DNA of 64,000 bases from Magnetococcales bacterium (GTDB lineage Bacteria; Pseudomonadota; Magnetococcia; Magnetococcales; DC0425bin3). Below, piece after piece: positions 9,195 through 18,289 of the stretch. A program made the translations under genes and the position numbers. Under the pieces are notes generated by a model. The model was not told where the DNA came from and searched no databases. It was given only the letters and a program-made list of their open reading frames with translations. The stretch spans positions 1 through 64,000 of the forward strand of contig JADGBZ010000004.1 in assembly GCA_015231175.1 (NCBI GenBank). The letters are read 5' to 3'. Within the stretch, counting starts at the first letter, position 1; each line of letters starts with the position of its first letter.

Positions 9195-9563
9195 GGGAAC
9201 ACAACTCCTTGAAAATAAAATATCTGCCCAGCAGAAACGACCAGGACCGGAACCAGTTTAGCCACCAGGTTGGTTGTGTGCCAAGTGGGAATGGAGCGTG
9301 ATGAAAAAAAACCGTAATGATGCGCCCTGCTTTCGCGCCGATTTCCTGATGGTAGGCATAAACATTGCATGCAGACGTTATCTGGTTTTGGGTCACCCAG
9401 ATCCTTCCCGGAAAAGGGTGTTGTGGCGCTTGCGCCGTGGTAAAAGGGGTGTCGCCGCTCTCGATCCGTGGTACAAGGGGGAGGGACGTGTTTTGCCGGA
9501 GGCGGTGGGTTGGATTGAACTGTCGCAACAAGACAAATGGGACAGCATGGGAAGGAGAACAAC
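9195..9563. other. Divergent intergenic region between trpB and a cytochrome c gene
   Basis: 369 bp with no supported gene. It must contain the promoters for both divergent units. The only local structure is a short palindrome (ggcgcttgcgcc, near 9427) between two related tggtaaaaggggtg/tggtacaaggggg tracts. No tRNA-like or tryptophan-codon-rich leader was found. Confidence 0.5.
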
Positions 9564-9977
9564 ATGAACAGAGATTCCCGGGTGGGACCGATTTTGGCTG
9601 GAGCGGTGGCGTTTTTGGGGTTGTCGATCATGTGTACCCCGGCGAGCGCCGGCGAGGGCAGCAAGATTGCTGCGGCCAATGAGACCAGCTTTGCGAACGA
9701 CATTCAGCCGATCCTTGTCTACCGCTGCCTGGAGTGTCACGCGGAGGGGGGAAAAGGTGAGGTCGAGAGTGGTCTGCGCCTGGATACCTACGAAGGGCTC
9801 ATGAAGGGGACCAAAAACGGCAAGATCATCATTCCGGGCAACGCTCTTGCCAGCACGCTCAATCAATTGGTCAGTGGTCAGGCAGCCCTGCGCATGCCGC
9901 ATAACAAAAAACCCTTGACCCCGTGCGAGGTTGAATCCTTCCGACGCTGGATTCAGCAGGGAGCCAAGAACAACTGA
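9564..9977 (+). CDS. Periplasmic single-haem c-type cytochrome domain protein
   Basis: 137 residues from the ATG at 9564, chosen because AAGGAG lies 6 nt upstream. Signal peptide (GAVAFLGLSIMCTPASA, cut after ASA). Haem c site CLECH at residues 55-59 and a probable distal Met111 in RMPHN. The sequence FANDIQPILVYRCLECHAEG resembles the planctomycete-type (PSCyt) cytochrome c domain, which typically precedes other domains. Here it stands alone. Probable small periplasmic electron carrier, partner unknown. Confidence 0.88.
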   Translation: MNRDSRVGPILAGAVAFLGLSIMCTPASAGEGSKIAAANETSFANDIQPILVYRCLECHAEGGKGEVESGLRLDTYEGLMKGTKNGKIIIPGNALASTLNQLVSGQAALRMPHNKKPLTPCEVESFRRWIQQGAKNN

Positions 9978-10069
9978 GGAAGGGGAGATGGTGGCTCGTT
10001 CGCAAGGAAGGGAAAGGTCGATCGACCGGGTGGGACAATGGGTATTCCATGGAAAAGGAAAGAGTCAAT

Positions 10070-10993
10070 ATGAAGATTCGTAAGGCGGTTTTCCCGGTCG
10101 CTGGGCTGGGAACGCGCTTTTTGCCTGCGACCAAGGCCATCCCCAAGGAAATGCTGCCGGTTGTGGACAAACCCTTGATCCAGTACACGGTCGAGGAGGC
10201 CCTGTCGGCTGGTATCGAGGAGATCATTTTTGTGACCAGCCGGGGCAAGACCCCCATGGAGGATCATTTCGACCGGGCGCCGGAACTGGAAGAGAAACTG
10301 CGTTGTCGTGGCCAGATCGAACTTTTGCACCAGATCGAATCCCTGGTGGCTGAGGAGACGTGGTCGGTTTGTTCTGTGCGCCAGTATGATCCGCTGGGGC
10401 TGGGTCACGCGGTCTGGTGCGCCAGGGATCTGGTAGGCGATCAACCGTTCGCGGTTATGCTTCCCGATGACCTGATTCAGCCCGTCCTGCCGGATGGCAC
10501 GCTGGTGCAACCGGTGATGAAGCAGATGGTTGAGCAGTTCCAGCAGGTCCAATCCCCCCTCATGGCGGTGATGGAGGTGCCTGCCGATCATACCAACCGC
10601 TATGGCATCCTCAATCCGGGCGGGCCCCAATCCGCAGCCGGTCTGATTCCGATCAAGGGGTTGGTGGAGAAACCCAAGCCGGCGGATGCCCCCTCACGGA
10701 TGGCCATCATTGGCCGATATATTTTGACGCCGGATATCTTTGGCCTTCTGGGACAGCAGCGCGCCGGTACCGGTGGCGAGATCCAGTTGACCGATGCCAT
10801 GGCTGCCCTGCTGAAAAATCACGACCTGTATGGCTACCGTTTCCAGGGCATTCGCTACGACTGCGGTACCAAGGCGGGTTATCAGATGGGCAATCTCGCC
10901 CTGGCCCTGGAGGTTCCGGAGCTGCGTCGGCATCTGCTCCCCTTCATGCAGGAGCGGTTGGACCATTGGGCCGGTAGGACGCCACCGGCCTGA
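10070..10993 (+). CDS. galU: UTP-glucose-1-phosphate uridylyltransferase
   Basis: Makes UDP-glucose from UTP and glucose-1-phosphate. About 307 residues. Nucleotide-binding signature AVFPVAGLGTRFLPATKA and IPKEMLPVVDKP near the N terminus, and KPLIQYTVEEA after it. The GLVEKPKPADAPS block and the C-terminal region are complete. I chose the ATG at 10070, with AAGGA about 10 nt upstream. An in-frame ATG at 10049 is possible but adds residues not usual for the family. Followed by ugd and a phosphohexomutase, forming a sugar-nucleotide supply unit. Confidence 0.95.
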   Translation: MKIRKAVFPVAGLGTRFLPATKAIPKEMLPVVDKPLIQYTVEEALSAGIEEIIFVTSRGKTPMEDHFDRAPELEEKLRCRGQIELLHQIESLVAEETWSVCSVRQYDPLGLGHAVWCARDLVGDQPFAVMLPDDLIQPVLPDGTLVQPVMKQMVEQFQQVQSPLMAVMEVPADHTNRYGILNPGGPQSAAGLIPIKGLVEKPKPADAPSRMAIIGRYILTPDIFGLLGQQRAGTGGEIQLTDAMAALLKNHDLYGYRFQGIRYDCGTKAGYQMGNLALALEVPELRRHLLPFMQERLDHWAGRTPPA

Positions 10994-11105
10994 AGAGGGG
11001 TGGGGGGTGTGCCTCTGGCGTTATCACTCAACGGGGTGGAGTGGGAACGCTCCATCCGTGTTCAAGTCAACGTAGCTGTTCCGCGCTCCTTCACGAAAAA
11101 TATTG

Positions 11106-11163
11106 ACGTGAAAGACTTTGTCAGGGTCTTTCAATCGTTTTTTGGGTGGTGCTGAGCAGGTAC
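11106..11163. repeat. Short remnant of the dispersed hairpin repeat
   Basis: Contains gtgaaagactttgtcaggg followed by tttcaatcg and gggtggtgctgagcaggtac. These resemble pieces of the left and right ends of the 147-bp repeat, joined head to head. Weak match, internally deleted. Confidence 0.4.
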
Positions 11164-11188
11164 AAGTCAACAGGGAATGCGATCTGAC

Positions 11189-12505
11189 ATGCGTATCACC
11201 ATGATTGGTGCCGGATATGTAGGGCTTGTTTCCGGCGCCTGCTTCTCCGAATTTGGCGTGGATGTCACCTGCCTGGACACGGATGCGGAAAAAATCGCCC
11301 GGTTGCGGCAGGGTCGCATCCCCATTTACGAACCTGGTCTGGACAGGCTTGTGGAGCGCAACAGCCAAGCCGGGCGGCTGCACTTCACCACCGATGCCCC
11401 TACCGCCATTCGTGAAAGCGATGTCGTTTTCATCGCCGTCGGCACGCCTGAGCGGGGCAGCGACGGGGCGGCGGATCTGAGTTATGTCTACGAAGCTGCC
11501 CGCACCGTGGCCAGGCACCTGGACAAATTCACGGTGGTGGTGACCAAATCGACCGTTCCGGTTGGGACCGGCATGGAGGTGGAGAAGATCATCCTGGGGG
11601 AGAATCCCCGCGCCGAGTTTGCCATGGCCTCCAACCCCGAATTTTTGCGGGAAGGGTCCGCCATCGAAGATTTCATGCGGCCCAACCGGGTGGTGATCGG
11701 CGCCAGCGACCAGCGCGCCATCGACATGCTGAAAGATCTGTACCGTCCCCTCTATCTGATTGAGACCCCCATCCTGATCACCAACATTCCCACGGCGGAG
11801 CTGACCAAGTATGCCGCCAATGCCTTTTTGGCCACCAAAATCATGTTTATCAACCAGGTGGCCAATCTGTGCGAAAAGGTGGGGGCGGATGTCCATGGTG
11901 TTGCCCGGGGCATGGGGCTGGATCAGCGCATTGGCAAAAAGTTTTTGCATCCCGGCCCTGGTTTTGGTGGATCCTGTTTTCCCAAGGACACTCTGGCGTT
12001 GGCGACGACGGCCCGGGAGAACGATGAACCCATCACCATCGTGGAGGCGGTGATTGCCGCCAACCGGCACCAGAAGGAGCGCATGGCCAAAAAGATTGAG
12101 CTGGCCATGGAGGGCCAACTGCGCGGCGCTACCATTGCCGTGTTAGGCTTGACCTTCAAGCCCAACACCGATGATATGCGGGACGCACCCTCTCTGACCA
12201 TTCTGCCGGCTCTGTTGCAAGCCGGCGCGCGCTTGCGCGCCTATGATCCGGAGGGCATGGGGGCAGCCCGCAAATATTTGCCCGATATCGAGTATGTGGA
12301 TGGGGTCCATGAGGCCTGCCGGCAGGCGGATGCCATACTCATTCTGACCGAGTGGAACCAGTTTCGGAATCTGGATCTGGAGCGCATCAAGGCGGCCATG
12401 CGTCCGCGTACCGACGGCACCCATGTATTTTGCGATTTTCGTAACATTTATGAACCGGACACCATGCGTCGGGCCGGTTTTCGCTATGTTTGCGTGGGAC
12501 GGTGA
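11189..12505 (+). CDS. ugd: UDP-glucose 6-dehydrogenase
   Basis: Oxidises UDP-glucose to UDP-glucuronate with two NAD+. The Rossmann motif starts immediately (MRITMIGAGYVGLVSGACF). The central FINQVANLCEKVGADV helix and the catalytic cysteine in GFGGSCFPKD are present, and the C-terminal UDP-binding domain contains GLTFKPNTDDMRDAP. I prefer ATG 11189 over 11177 because the AGGGA box is too close to the latter. Its product is the substrate for the ArnA-type dehydrogenase encoded at 32427-33482. The downstream mutase begins 5 bp after the stop. Confidence 0.96.
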   Translation: MRITMIGAGYVGLVSGACFSEFGVDVTCLDTDAEKIARLRQGRIPIYEPGLDRLVERNSQAGRLHFTTDAPTAIRESDVVFIAVGTPERGSDGAADLSYVYEAARTVARHLDKFTVVVTKSTVPVGTGMEVEKIILGENPRAEFAMASNPEFLREGSAIEDFMRPNRVVIGASDQRAIDMLKDLYRPLYLIETPILITNIPTAELTKYAANAFLATKIMFINQVANLCEKVGADVHGVARGMGLDQRIGKKFLHPGPGFGGSCFPKDTLALATTARENDEPITIVEAVIAANRHQKERMAKKIELAMEGQLRGATIAVLGLTFKPNTDDMRDAPSLTILPALLQAGARLRAYDPEGMGAARKYLPDIEYVDGVHEACRQADAILILTEWNQFRNLDLERIKAAMRPRTDGTHVFCDFRNIYEPDTMRRAGFRYVCVGR

Positions 12506-12510
12506 AGGTC

Positions 12511-13908
12511 ATGGTCAATCCGCATATTTTTCGTGAGTACGATATTCGTGGTGTGGCAGGGCGTGATTTGACTCCAGAGGTCATGGTTGCACTCGGGCGT
12601 GTTTTTGCCGCTCTGGCGCGGGAGGCTGGGGGCGCCCGCGCCAACCCTCCGACCGTTGCCCTGGGACGTGATGGGCGTCTCTCCTCGCCTGAACTTGCCC
12701 AGGCGTTGGCTGCCGGTCTGGCGGCTGGGGGCATGGCGGTGATCGATGTGGGTCTGGTGACCAGCCCTGGACTCTACTATGCCACCCACCACTTCCAGAC
12801 GGATGCCGGCATCATGGTCACCGGCAGTCACAATCCGAAAGATCATAATGGCCTGAAAATGATGCGGACGGGGAAATCCCTGTACGGTCCCGACATCCAG
12901 GCCATGCGCCATCTGTTGGAACAGGGCGGCGCCCCCGAAGTATCGGGGGGTTCGATCCGTTCCGAGCCCATCCTCGACTCCTATCTGGCCCGCATGACGG
13001 CGGACTTTCGTCCAGGCCGTCCCATGAAGGTCATCATGGATTGCGGCAATGGTGCAGCCGGGGTGTTGGCGCCTGCCCTGCTGCAACGCCTGCCCGGGAT
13101 TACCGGCGAAGTGCTCTTCGCCGAGGTGGATGGCAACTTTCCCCATCACCATCCTGATCCGACCCTGCCGGAAAATCTGGAACAACTGCGGCAGCGCATG
13201 CAGGAGACCGGGGCGGAACTGGGCATTGCCTTCGATGGCGATGGTGACCGTCTTGGCGCCCTGGATGAGGCCGGGCGCATTGTTTGGGGGGATCGCCTGA
13301 TGATCCTCTTTGCCCGCCAACTGCTCCAGGAGCGTCCCGGCGCCACGGTGATTGGCGATGTCAAATGTTCGCAACTGTTGTTTGACGCCGTGGCTGCGGC
13401 GGGCGGCAAACCCCTCATGTGGAAAACGGGCCACTCCGTGATCAAGGCCAAGATGCGCGAAACCGGCGCCCCCTTGAGCGGTGAGATGAGTGGACACCTC
13501 TTTTTCGCCGATCGCTGGTATGGCTTTGACGATGCGGCCTATGCCGCTGTGCGTCTGATCGAATTGCTGGCTGCGACCCCCTTGACCCTGTCGGCCCGTC
13601 TGGCCGACCTGCCGACGGTCTTCGCCACCCCGGAGTTGCGCATCGACTGCCCGGATGAGAGCAAATTCCAGGTGATGGAACGCATCCTGGCTGCCCAGCA
13701 GGCCGCCGGCAGCGATTTGAGTACGGTGGATGGGGTACGGGTGCGCCTGCCGGACGGCGCCTGGTGGTTGTTGCGGGTCTCCAACACCCAACCAGCCCTG
13801 GTGGCGCGGGTCGAGGCCAAAAGTCGGGCCCGGTTGCTGGAGATCGTGGCCGAACTGACCCGGTTGCTGGCGGCGGAAAACATTCCCTTTCCCAAGTGGC
13901 AGGTGTGA
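12511..13908 (+). CDS. Phosphomannomutase/phosphoglucomutase
   Basis: Alpha-D-phosphohexomutase that interconverts hexose-6- and hexose-1-phosphates. FREYDIRGVAG opens the protein. The phosphoserine loop is TGSHNPKDHNGLK, the metal loop is FDGDGDRLG, the sugar-binding loop contains GEMSGHLFF and the phosphate-binding loop is RVSNTQPALVARVE. About 465 residues, close to AlgC/ManB-type enzymes. A GTG at 12502 overlapping the ugd stop is an alternative start. With galU and ugd it completes a glucose-6-P to UDP-GlcA route and may also feed mannose-1-P. Confidence 0.93.
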   Translation: MVNPHIFREYDIRGVAGRDLTPEVMVALGRVFAALAREAGGARANPPTVALGRDGRLSSPELAQALAAGLAAGGMAVIDVGLVTSPGLYYATHHFQTDAGIMVTGSHNPKDHNGLKMMRTGKSLYGPDIQAMRHLLEQGGAPEVSGGSIRSEPILDSYLARMTADFRPGRPMKVIMDCGNGAAGVLAPALLQRLPGITGEVLFAEVDGNFPHHHPDPTLPENLEQLRQRMQETGAELGIAFDGDGDRLGALDEAGRIVWGDRLMILFARQLLQERPGATVIGDVKCSQLLFDAVAAAGGKPLMWKTGHSVIKAKMRETGAPLSGEMSGHLFFADRWYGFDDAAYAAVRLIELLAATPLTLSARLADLPTVFATPELRIDCPDESKFQVMERILAAQQAAGSDLSTVDGVRVRLPDGAWWLLRVSNTQPALVARVEAKSRARLLEIVAELTRLLAAENIPFPKWQV

Positions 13909-14042
13909 AGATCTTCATGCTTGGCGGGACACGGAGCGATCAGACCGGGCTGCCTCTTGGTATTGGGAAGTCCGAATTGAAGAGCCGGTCTTGATAACGA
14001 TGCATTTGCTGTTTTGGAGTACGACCACTCCCGATAAGGGGG

Positions 14043-14180
14043 ATGCGCTTCGGAAAAGAGATGGAGGTAAACGGTAGTACGTTTGTTACTCCACTTGATC
14101 CAGAGATAGGGTCGGTGTTTTCCAAGGTGCCGGATTTAGTCATGAATCATGTCAGGAAGGCCATGGAACGTGGTTTCTAA
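14043..14180 (+). CDS. Possible small protein overlapping the next gene
   Basis: An open frame of 45 codons (MRFGKEMEVNGSTFVTPLDP... ending VRKAMERGF) lies in the 240-bp gap after the mutase. It overlaps the first 32 bases of the next gene in another frame. A purine-rich GGAAAAGAG precedes an internal ATG at 14061. I recognise no family. The rest of the gap (13909-14042) shows nothing I can name. Low confidence; it may be leader sequence. Confidence 0.25.
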   Translation: MRFGKEMEVNGSTFVTPLDPEIGSVFSKVPDLVMNHVRKAMERGF

Positions 14181-15273
14181 AATATCCAACCTGACTTTGT
14201 TGGGCGTCGATGGCAGTGCTTTACCCAACCTGACCTTGTTGGGTATCAATGGTAGTGCTTTTGAGGCTTGCGGGGAGGAGAACCTGTTGGTGTCCACACC
14301 ACGGGGTGCTGCTCGTTTGGAGCCGGATGGTGTTTTGGTGGACGAGGTTGGCCGGGAAGACCTGGACGAGTTGTTCGACATGGGCTTGGTCACCCTGCTG
14401 AAAGAGGATGTGTCCTTCCCGAAGGTGGCTGGTCTCAAGGGTATGACCATGCGGCGGCATTTTCTTGAAAGCTACCAGAAAATGGTCGGATGCTCGTTTC
14501 CAAGTCTTTCAAGTCCATCGTTGACGTTACATTCGTTGCGAAAAACGGATAGTTTTTTGACAGTCGCTCCCTGTGAGGGGCTTCGCTTGGTTCGCGAGAA
14601 TGCGGCAAGTCAAGTTCAATCGAAGATCAAGGAGCTTGTTTCAGGGGCAATGACGGGCCGTTTGGGAGAAATAGCCGAGGATTTGGAACAGCTTGCCGAA
14701 TTGGGATCCGATGTGGTCTGGCCTCGCCACGGCGAGATTCACCTTTTGTTTCTCGGCATGGTGGCCTTGGCGCGTGGGGAAAAAGAGGATGGGGCCCATC
14801 TGCAATGGCGCTTGTTTCAGTTTCGTGTCAAGCCGGTATTTCCTCAACTTACTTTCGACGCTTTCAAAAAAAAGACGGAAGATGTTCTGAGCCGTTGGAA
14901 AGCTGAGTTTCTCTCCGGCAAGGTGGTGCTCGTTCGTACAGGAAAAGATGCCGATCAAGGTGCTGCTCCGACCGATCCTACACGGAAGCCTCCCCGTCAA
15001 TTCCGTGATCGTGCCCGTCGGGCTCATGTCCGTCAACTCCTTGCTCGTGTCCGTCGGGTTCAGAAAGGACGACAGATGCGTGTCACTGTGATGGGAAAAG
15101 CAGTGGATGACGCCAACGTGGTTGTTCTTCCGAAGGGTGAGGGGAAGTCCGTCAAGTTGCTTGAAAAACATGTGCGCAATCAACAATATATCGCATGTTC
15201 CCAGAGGAAGGGTGTGTTGATGACTGGGCATTTTCGGAAGACGGGTCCGAAAGATATGCCGTCCAAGGTGTGA
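14149..15273 (+). CDS. Hypothetical protein with an N-terminal 13-residue tandem repeat
   Basis: 374 residues, no family recognised. Residues 13-38 contain two near-identical 13-residue units (PNLTLLGINGSAF-like). An acidic segment (DEVGREDLDELFDMG) follows, then a helical middle (residues 140-260) and a strongly basic linker (RDRARRAHVRQLLARVRRVQKGR) before a lysine-rich C terminus. No signal peptide or membrane segment. No convincing Shine-Dalgarno, so the start is uncertain. Codon choice looks less GC-biased than in neighbours, which may mean transfer or decay. Confidence 0.5.
   Translation: MSGRPWNVVSKISNLTLLGVDGSALPNLTLLGINGSAFEACGEENLLVSTPRGAARLEPDGVLVDEVGREDLDELFDMGLVTLLKEDVSFPKVAGLKGMTMRRHFLESYQKMVGCSFPSLSSPSLTLHSLRKTDSFLTVAPCEGLRLVRENAASQVQSKIKELVSGAMTGRLGEIAEDLEQLAELGSDVVWPRHGEIHLLFLGMVALARGEKEDGAHLQWRLFQFRVKPVFPQLTFDAFKKKTEDVLSRWKAEFLSGKVVLVRTGKDADQGAAPTDPTRKPPRQFRDRARRAHVRQLLARVRRVQKGRQMRVTVMGKAVDDANVVVLPKGEGKSVKLLEKHVRNQQYIACSQRKGVLMTGHFRKTGPKDMPSKV
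14186..14263 (+). repeat. Two 39-bp tandem units inside the hypothetical gene
   Basis: Units 14186-14224 and 14225-14263 share ccaacctgac(t/c)ttgttggg and tggcagtgcttt-like ends with a few mostly silent changes. They encode a 13-residue duplication. Confidence 0.85.
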
Positions 15274-15303
15274 CATGTGTGGTGGTTGTGAGTGAACTCT
15301 GTC

Positions 15304-16278
15304 ATGGATCAGCAACAAAATATTGGCCTGCACGTCTCTTTCGCCGGCCTCACCCTGGCGACGCCCCTGGTTTTGCTGTCGGGTTGTGTGGGCTTTGGCG
15401 AGGATTTGCTTGCGTTGGAGGGGTTTGATTTCAGCCAGATTGGCGCCATTTGCCTGAAGGGTACCACTTTGGAGCCGCGACGTGGCAATCCGCCCCATCG
15501 TCTGGCCGAGACGACAGGTGGGCTTTTGAATGCCATCGGTTTACAAAACCCCGGGGCGCGTCATGTGACCGGGAGCATCCTGCCCCGATTGTTGGCGCAG
15601 CTTCGGGCTCGTGCCGATGGCCAGGGGGTGCATCTGATCGCCAACGTGGCCGGCGCCACCACGGATGAGTACGCCGAAGTGGCGCGCATCTTTGACGACA
15701 GCCCGGTGGCGGCTTTGGAGATCAACATCTCCTGCCCCAATGTCAAGGAGGGGGGGATGGCCTTCGGGTCCGATCCGCGCATGGCGGCGCAGGTGGTGGC
15801 AGCCGTGCGACGGGTTACTCGCAAACCCATCATCACCAAGCTCTCCCCGAACGTGACCAGCATTCGCACGATTGCCCGCGCCGCCCTGGAGGCCGGAACC
15901 GATGCCTTTGCCGCCATCAATACCTTGACCGGCATGGCGATCGATCGCCACACCCGCCGGCCTGTTTTGGCAAACGTCACGGGAGGGTTGTCCGGTGCGG
16001 CGATCAAGCCGGTGGCCTTGCTCAAGGTGTGGGAAGTCTACCAGGAGGTCGCCCCCCACCACTGCCCGATCATCGGTCAGGGAGGGGTGGTCAACGCTGA
16101 TGATGCCGTGGATTTTTTGATCGTCGGCGCCACGGCTGTTGGTTTGGGTACCGTGCTTTTTCGTCATCCACTGGTGGCTGGTGACATCAACCAGGGCATG
16201 CACTCCTACCTGAACCAACACAACCTGAAGCATGTCGGCGAGGTGACCGGGACACTCCGCGTCTGCATGCCCCCCTGA
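15304..16278 (+). CDS. pyrD: Dihydroorotate dehydrogenase, class 1B type catalytic subunit
   Basis: Oxidises dihydroorotate to orotate in pyrimidine synthesis, using FMN. Class 1 features: EINISCPNVKEGG with a catalytic Cys rather than Ser, and TLTGMAIDRHTRRPVLANVTGGLSG typical of the 1B subgroup. The FMN phosphate loop contains GQGGVVNADDAVDFLIVGA. GTG at 15292 is an alternative start. Class 1B enzymes normally work with a PyrK iron-sulfur/FAD subunit that passes electrons to NAD+, and no pyrK is adjacent here. Confidence 0.92.
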   Translation: MDQQQNIGLHVSFAGLTLATPLVLLSGCVGFGEDLLALEGFDFSQIGAICLKGTTLEPRRGNPPHRLAETTGGLLNAIGLQNPGARHVTGSILPRLLAQLRARADGQGVHLIANVAGATTDEYAEVARIFDDSPVAALEINISCPNVKEGGMAFGSDPRMAAQVVAAVRRVTRKPIITKLSPNVTSIRTIARAALEAGTDAFAAINTLTGMAIDRHTRRPVLANVTGGLSGAAIKPVALLKVWEVYQEVAPHHCPIIGQGGVVNADDAVDFLIVGATAVGLGTVLFRHPLVAGDINQGMHSYLNQHNLKHVGEVTGTLRVCMPP

Positions 16279-16406
16279 CTTTCAACAAGGAGAGGCAAGG
16301 GGGGTTCATGCAAACACGGACCGGGTGGTTTCCGACCGGAGAAAGGGGTTGCGTGGCGACCTGTTTGTTTACCGCGCAGGGGTTGGGCTGGCCCCGATCA
16401 CCACCA

Positions 16407-16613
16407 TCACTCGGTGTCGTCATCCTCCAATGCCCGCAGAAAAAGGGAGTGAAAATCGGACCGCTCATCGTCCGTGCTTCGTTGGTGGCTTTGTGGACGT
16501 TGAGGTTCCCGGCCATGGGTTCCCGATGCCTTTTGCACCACGCTGCCCTGATTTCGTTGTCGAGCCAATGTGCCATACAACACGGCCATACCGGCCTGGG
16601 ATACGCTCCACAT
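16407..16613 (-). CDS. Small hypothetical protein
   Basis: 68 residues (MWSVSQAGMAVLYGTLARQRN..., ending ALEDDDTE). The ATG at 16611-16613 is preceded by GAAGGAGAAGCAC on the minus strand, a strong Shine-Dalgarno at good spacing, which is the main reason to call it. An N-terminal hydrophobic patch is followed by a polar, basic then acidic tail. I recognise no family. The rest of the 16279-16879 gap shows no other supportable feature. Confidence 0.5.
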   Translation of the reverse strand: MWSVSQAGMAVLYGTLARQRNQGSVVQKASGTHGREPQRPQSHQRSTDDERSDFHSLFLRALEDDDTE

Positions 16614-16879
16614 GTGCTTCTCCTTCCTGCCTTCAGTCGAGAGAGTCTCTTGAGGATTAAGATCGGTTCTCCCGTGGAAAGATGAAGCGAAATATTGCAA
16701 CAATCCTTGCCCCCATGCCACGCCGTTTGCTACCCTCCGGCAGGGGGGTAGCGGGACGGGGCCTGCTTTTTTCCCCGTGCGGGACAGCGTGCAAACGCTC
16801 CGAAAACTTGTGTCCACGGGATGGTTTCCTTGTTTATAACTTCCATATGGAAATGACTTACGGAAAGGACAGGTAACAA

Positions 16880-18277
16880 ATGAGGCGTTTTTCTTGGTCT
16901 TGTTTTCTTGGGTTGGGATTGGTGCTCCCCTTTTCTTCCGCTGCATTTGCAACTTCTACAACATGGACCAATCCCTACACCAATGAAGTCATCAGCTATT
17001 CGCCTGACCAACTTCTTCAGCCGGGCAACTCCATGACGCTATCGGGCAACAAGGGGACAACTTTTACCTCGTCATTCGATCAGTCTGGTACGTTGATCAC
17101 CTTTACGGGTCAGATTTACACCGAGAATGGTCTTTATGCCATTCCAGCTGGTTGTACCTATAATACGACGACCGGTTCCCTCAGTTCGGCCTGTCCAAAT
17201 GTGGACATATTCTCCAAAATGTACGGTCCTTCTTCCTCTTCTTCTTCTTCTTCTTCCGCTCTGTCCCATTATCCCTCCACGGAGGTGGTGGCGCCTCAGG
17301 AGCTGCGAACCGCTGTGACCCAAACCACCAACCAGATCGCCAATCGCGTGGCCACGATCATCCGTGGCAGTGTTTTTGGCTCGCAACGCTCCAGGCAGAC
17401 CGGCCCCCAGGCCAGCCTCGCCGATGAGAACAAGGCAATGGCATCCCTCGCGTCGGAACTCTCCTCCCCTGTGGGCAGGGCGAAAAACACGTTCGATGGA
17501 AACGTCACCGGCGTGGCCGCAGGCAGTGCTCCGGGGGGACACTACGGCCTCTGGACGAATGGATCCTACACCTCCGCATCCGATGACAGTGTGGACTCAA
17601 ACTCCCGTTCCGGGTTGGGTGAATTCCTTCTGGGTGGAGATATCAAGCTGAATCCAAAAATAGTGCTTGGGTTGGCACTCAATGCCGAAAAAATGTCGGT
17701 AAATACCTATTTCAACAACGGCAGGCTCAAATCGGAAGGCTTCGGCGTGACCCCCTATGCGGGATACAAGTTGAACGACAGTATTTATTTCAGCATGCTC
17801 TTGGGCTATACCAACCTCAAGTACGATCAAAAGGTTGCCGGGGTCAACAGCTCTCCGCGTGGTGACCGGTATTTCTATACCATTCGCTCGGACTATTATC
17901 AGCCTCTGGATGCTGAAGCAAGCCTCAATCTGTATGCCGGTCTGGTAGGCGCATCCGAAACCCTGAAGGCCTACACGGACAATGCCGGGACTTCGTTCAA
18001 CAAGAAGACAACCCGCCTGAACCAGTTCAATACGGGCATCGAACTGGCACGTGTTGTTGCCAACCGCTTCGAACCGTTCGCCAACGCGGGATTCGAGTAC
18101 GATTTCAGCCACACCACCATCCTTGGCCAGAGTTATGACACCACCGGTTATAGATTTGGTGCTGGAGTGCGCATTGACATCAACGATTCTCTCAAGGGTG
18201 AGGTCTCTGCAGCCGCTGGTATAAGGGCCAACTCAGACGATGAGACGATTGCCGGCAACCTGCGCTACGAGTTCTGA
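16880..18277 (+). CDS. Outer-membrane beta-barrel protein (autotransporter-like)
   Basis: 465 residues. Signal peptide (FLGLGLVLPFSSAAFA). A short Thr/Ser/Asn-rich exported region follows, then a nine-serine run (residues about 117-125), a helical linker and a roughly 260-residue C-terminal barrel. The barrel shows alternating aromatic strands (GLWTNGSYTS, GVTPYAGYKL, FANAGFEYDF) and ends in Phe (NLRYEF), the signal read by the BAM complex. The barrel region resembles autotransporter-type domains, but the passenger is very small. AAAGGA lies upstream of the ATG. Probably monocistronic, ending at a strong hairpin. Confidence 0.8.
   Translation: MRRFSWSCFLGLGLVLPFSSAAFATSTTWTNPYTNEVISYSPDQLLQPGNSMTLSGNKGTTFTSSFDQSGTLITFTGQIYTENGLYAIPAGCTYNTTTGSLSSACPNVDIFSKMYGPSSSSSSSSSALSHYPSTEVVAPQELRTAVTQTTNQIANRVATIIRGSVFGSQRSRQTGPQASLADENKAMASLASELSSPVGRAKNTFDGNVTGVAAGSAPGGHYGLWTNGSYTSASDDSVDSNSRSGLGEFLLGGDIKLNPKIVLGLALNAEKMSVNTYFNNGRLKSEGFGVTPYAGYKLNDSIYFSMLLGYTNLKYDQKVAGVNSSPRGDRYFYTIRSDYYQPLDAEASLNLYAGLVGASETLKAYTDNAGTSFNKKTTRLNQFNTGIELARVVANRFEPFANAGFEYDFSHTTILGQSYDTTGYRFGAGVRIDINDSLKGEVSAAAGIRANSDDETIAGNLRYEF
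17230..17256 (+). repeat. TCT microsatellite encoding the poly-serine run
   Basis: A run of TCT/TCC triplets within the barrel gene encodes nine consecutive serines. Slippage in whole triplets would change linker length without a frameshift. Confidence 0.8.
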
Positions 18278-18289
18278 TCCCCCAAATTT

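Noticed and set aside
9195-9563. Possible trp attenuator leader upstream of trpB
   Set aside because: No short leader peptide with tandem Trp codons and no terminator/antiterminator pair could be drawn.
12484-13791. Minus-strand 435-codon frame over the phosphohexomutase
   Set aside because: The plus frame has every catalytic motif of the mutase. The antisense frame has no recognisable domain and a composition typical of a shadow.
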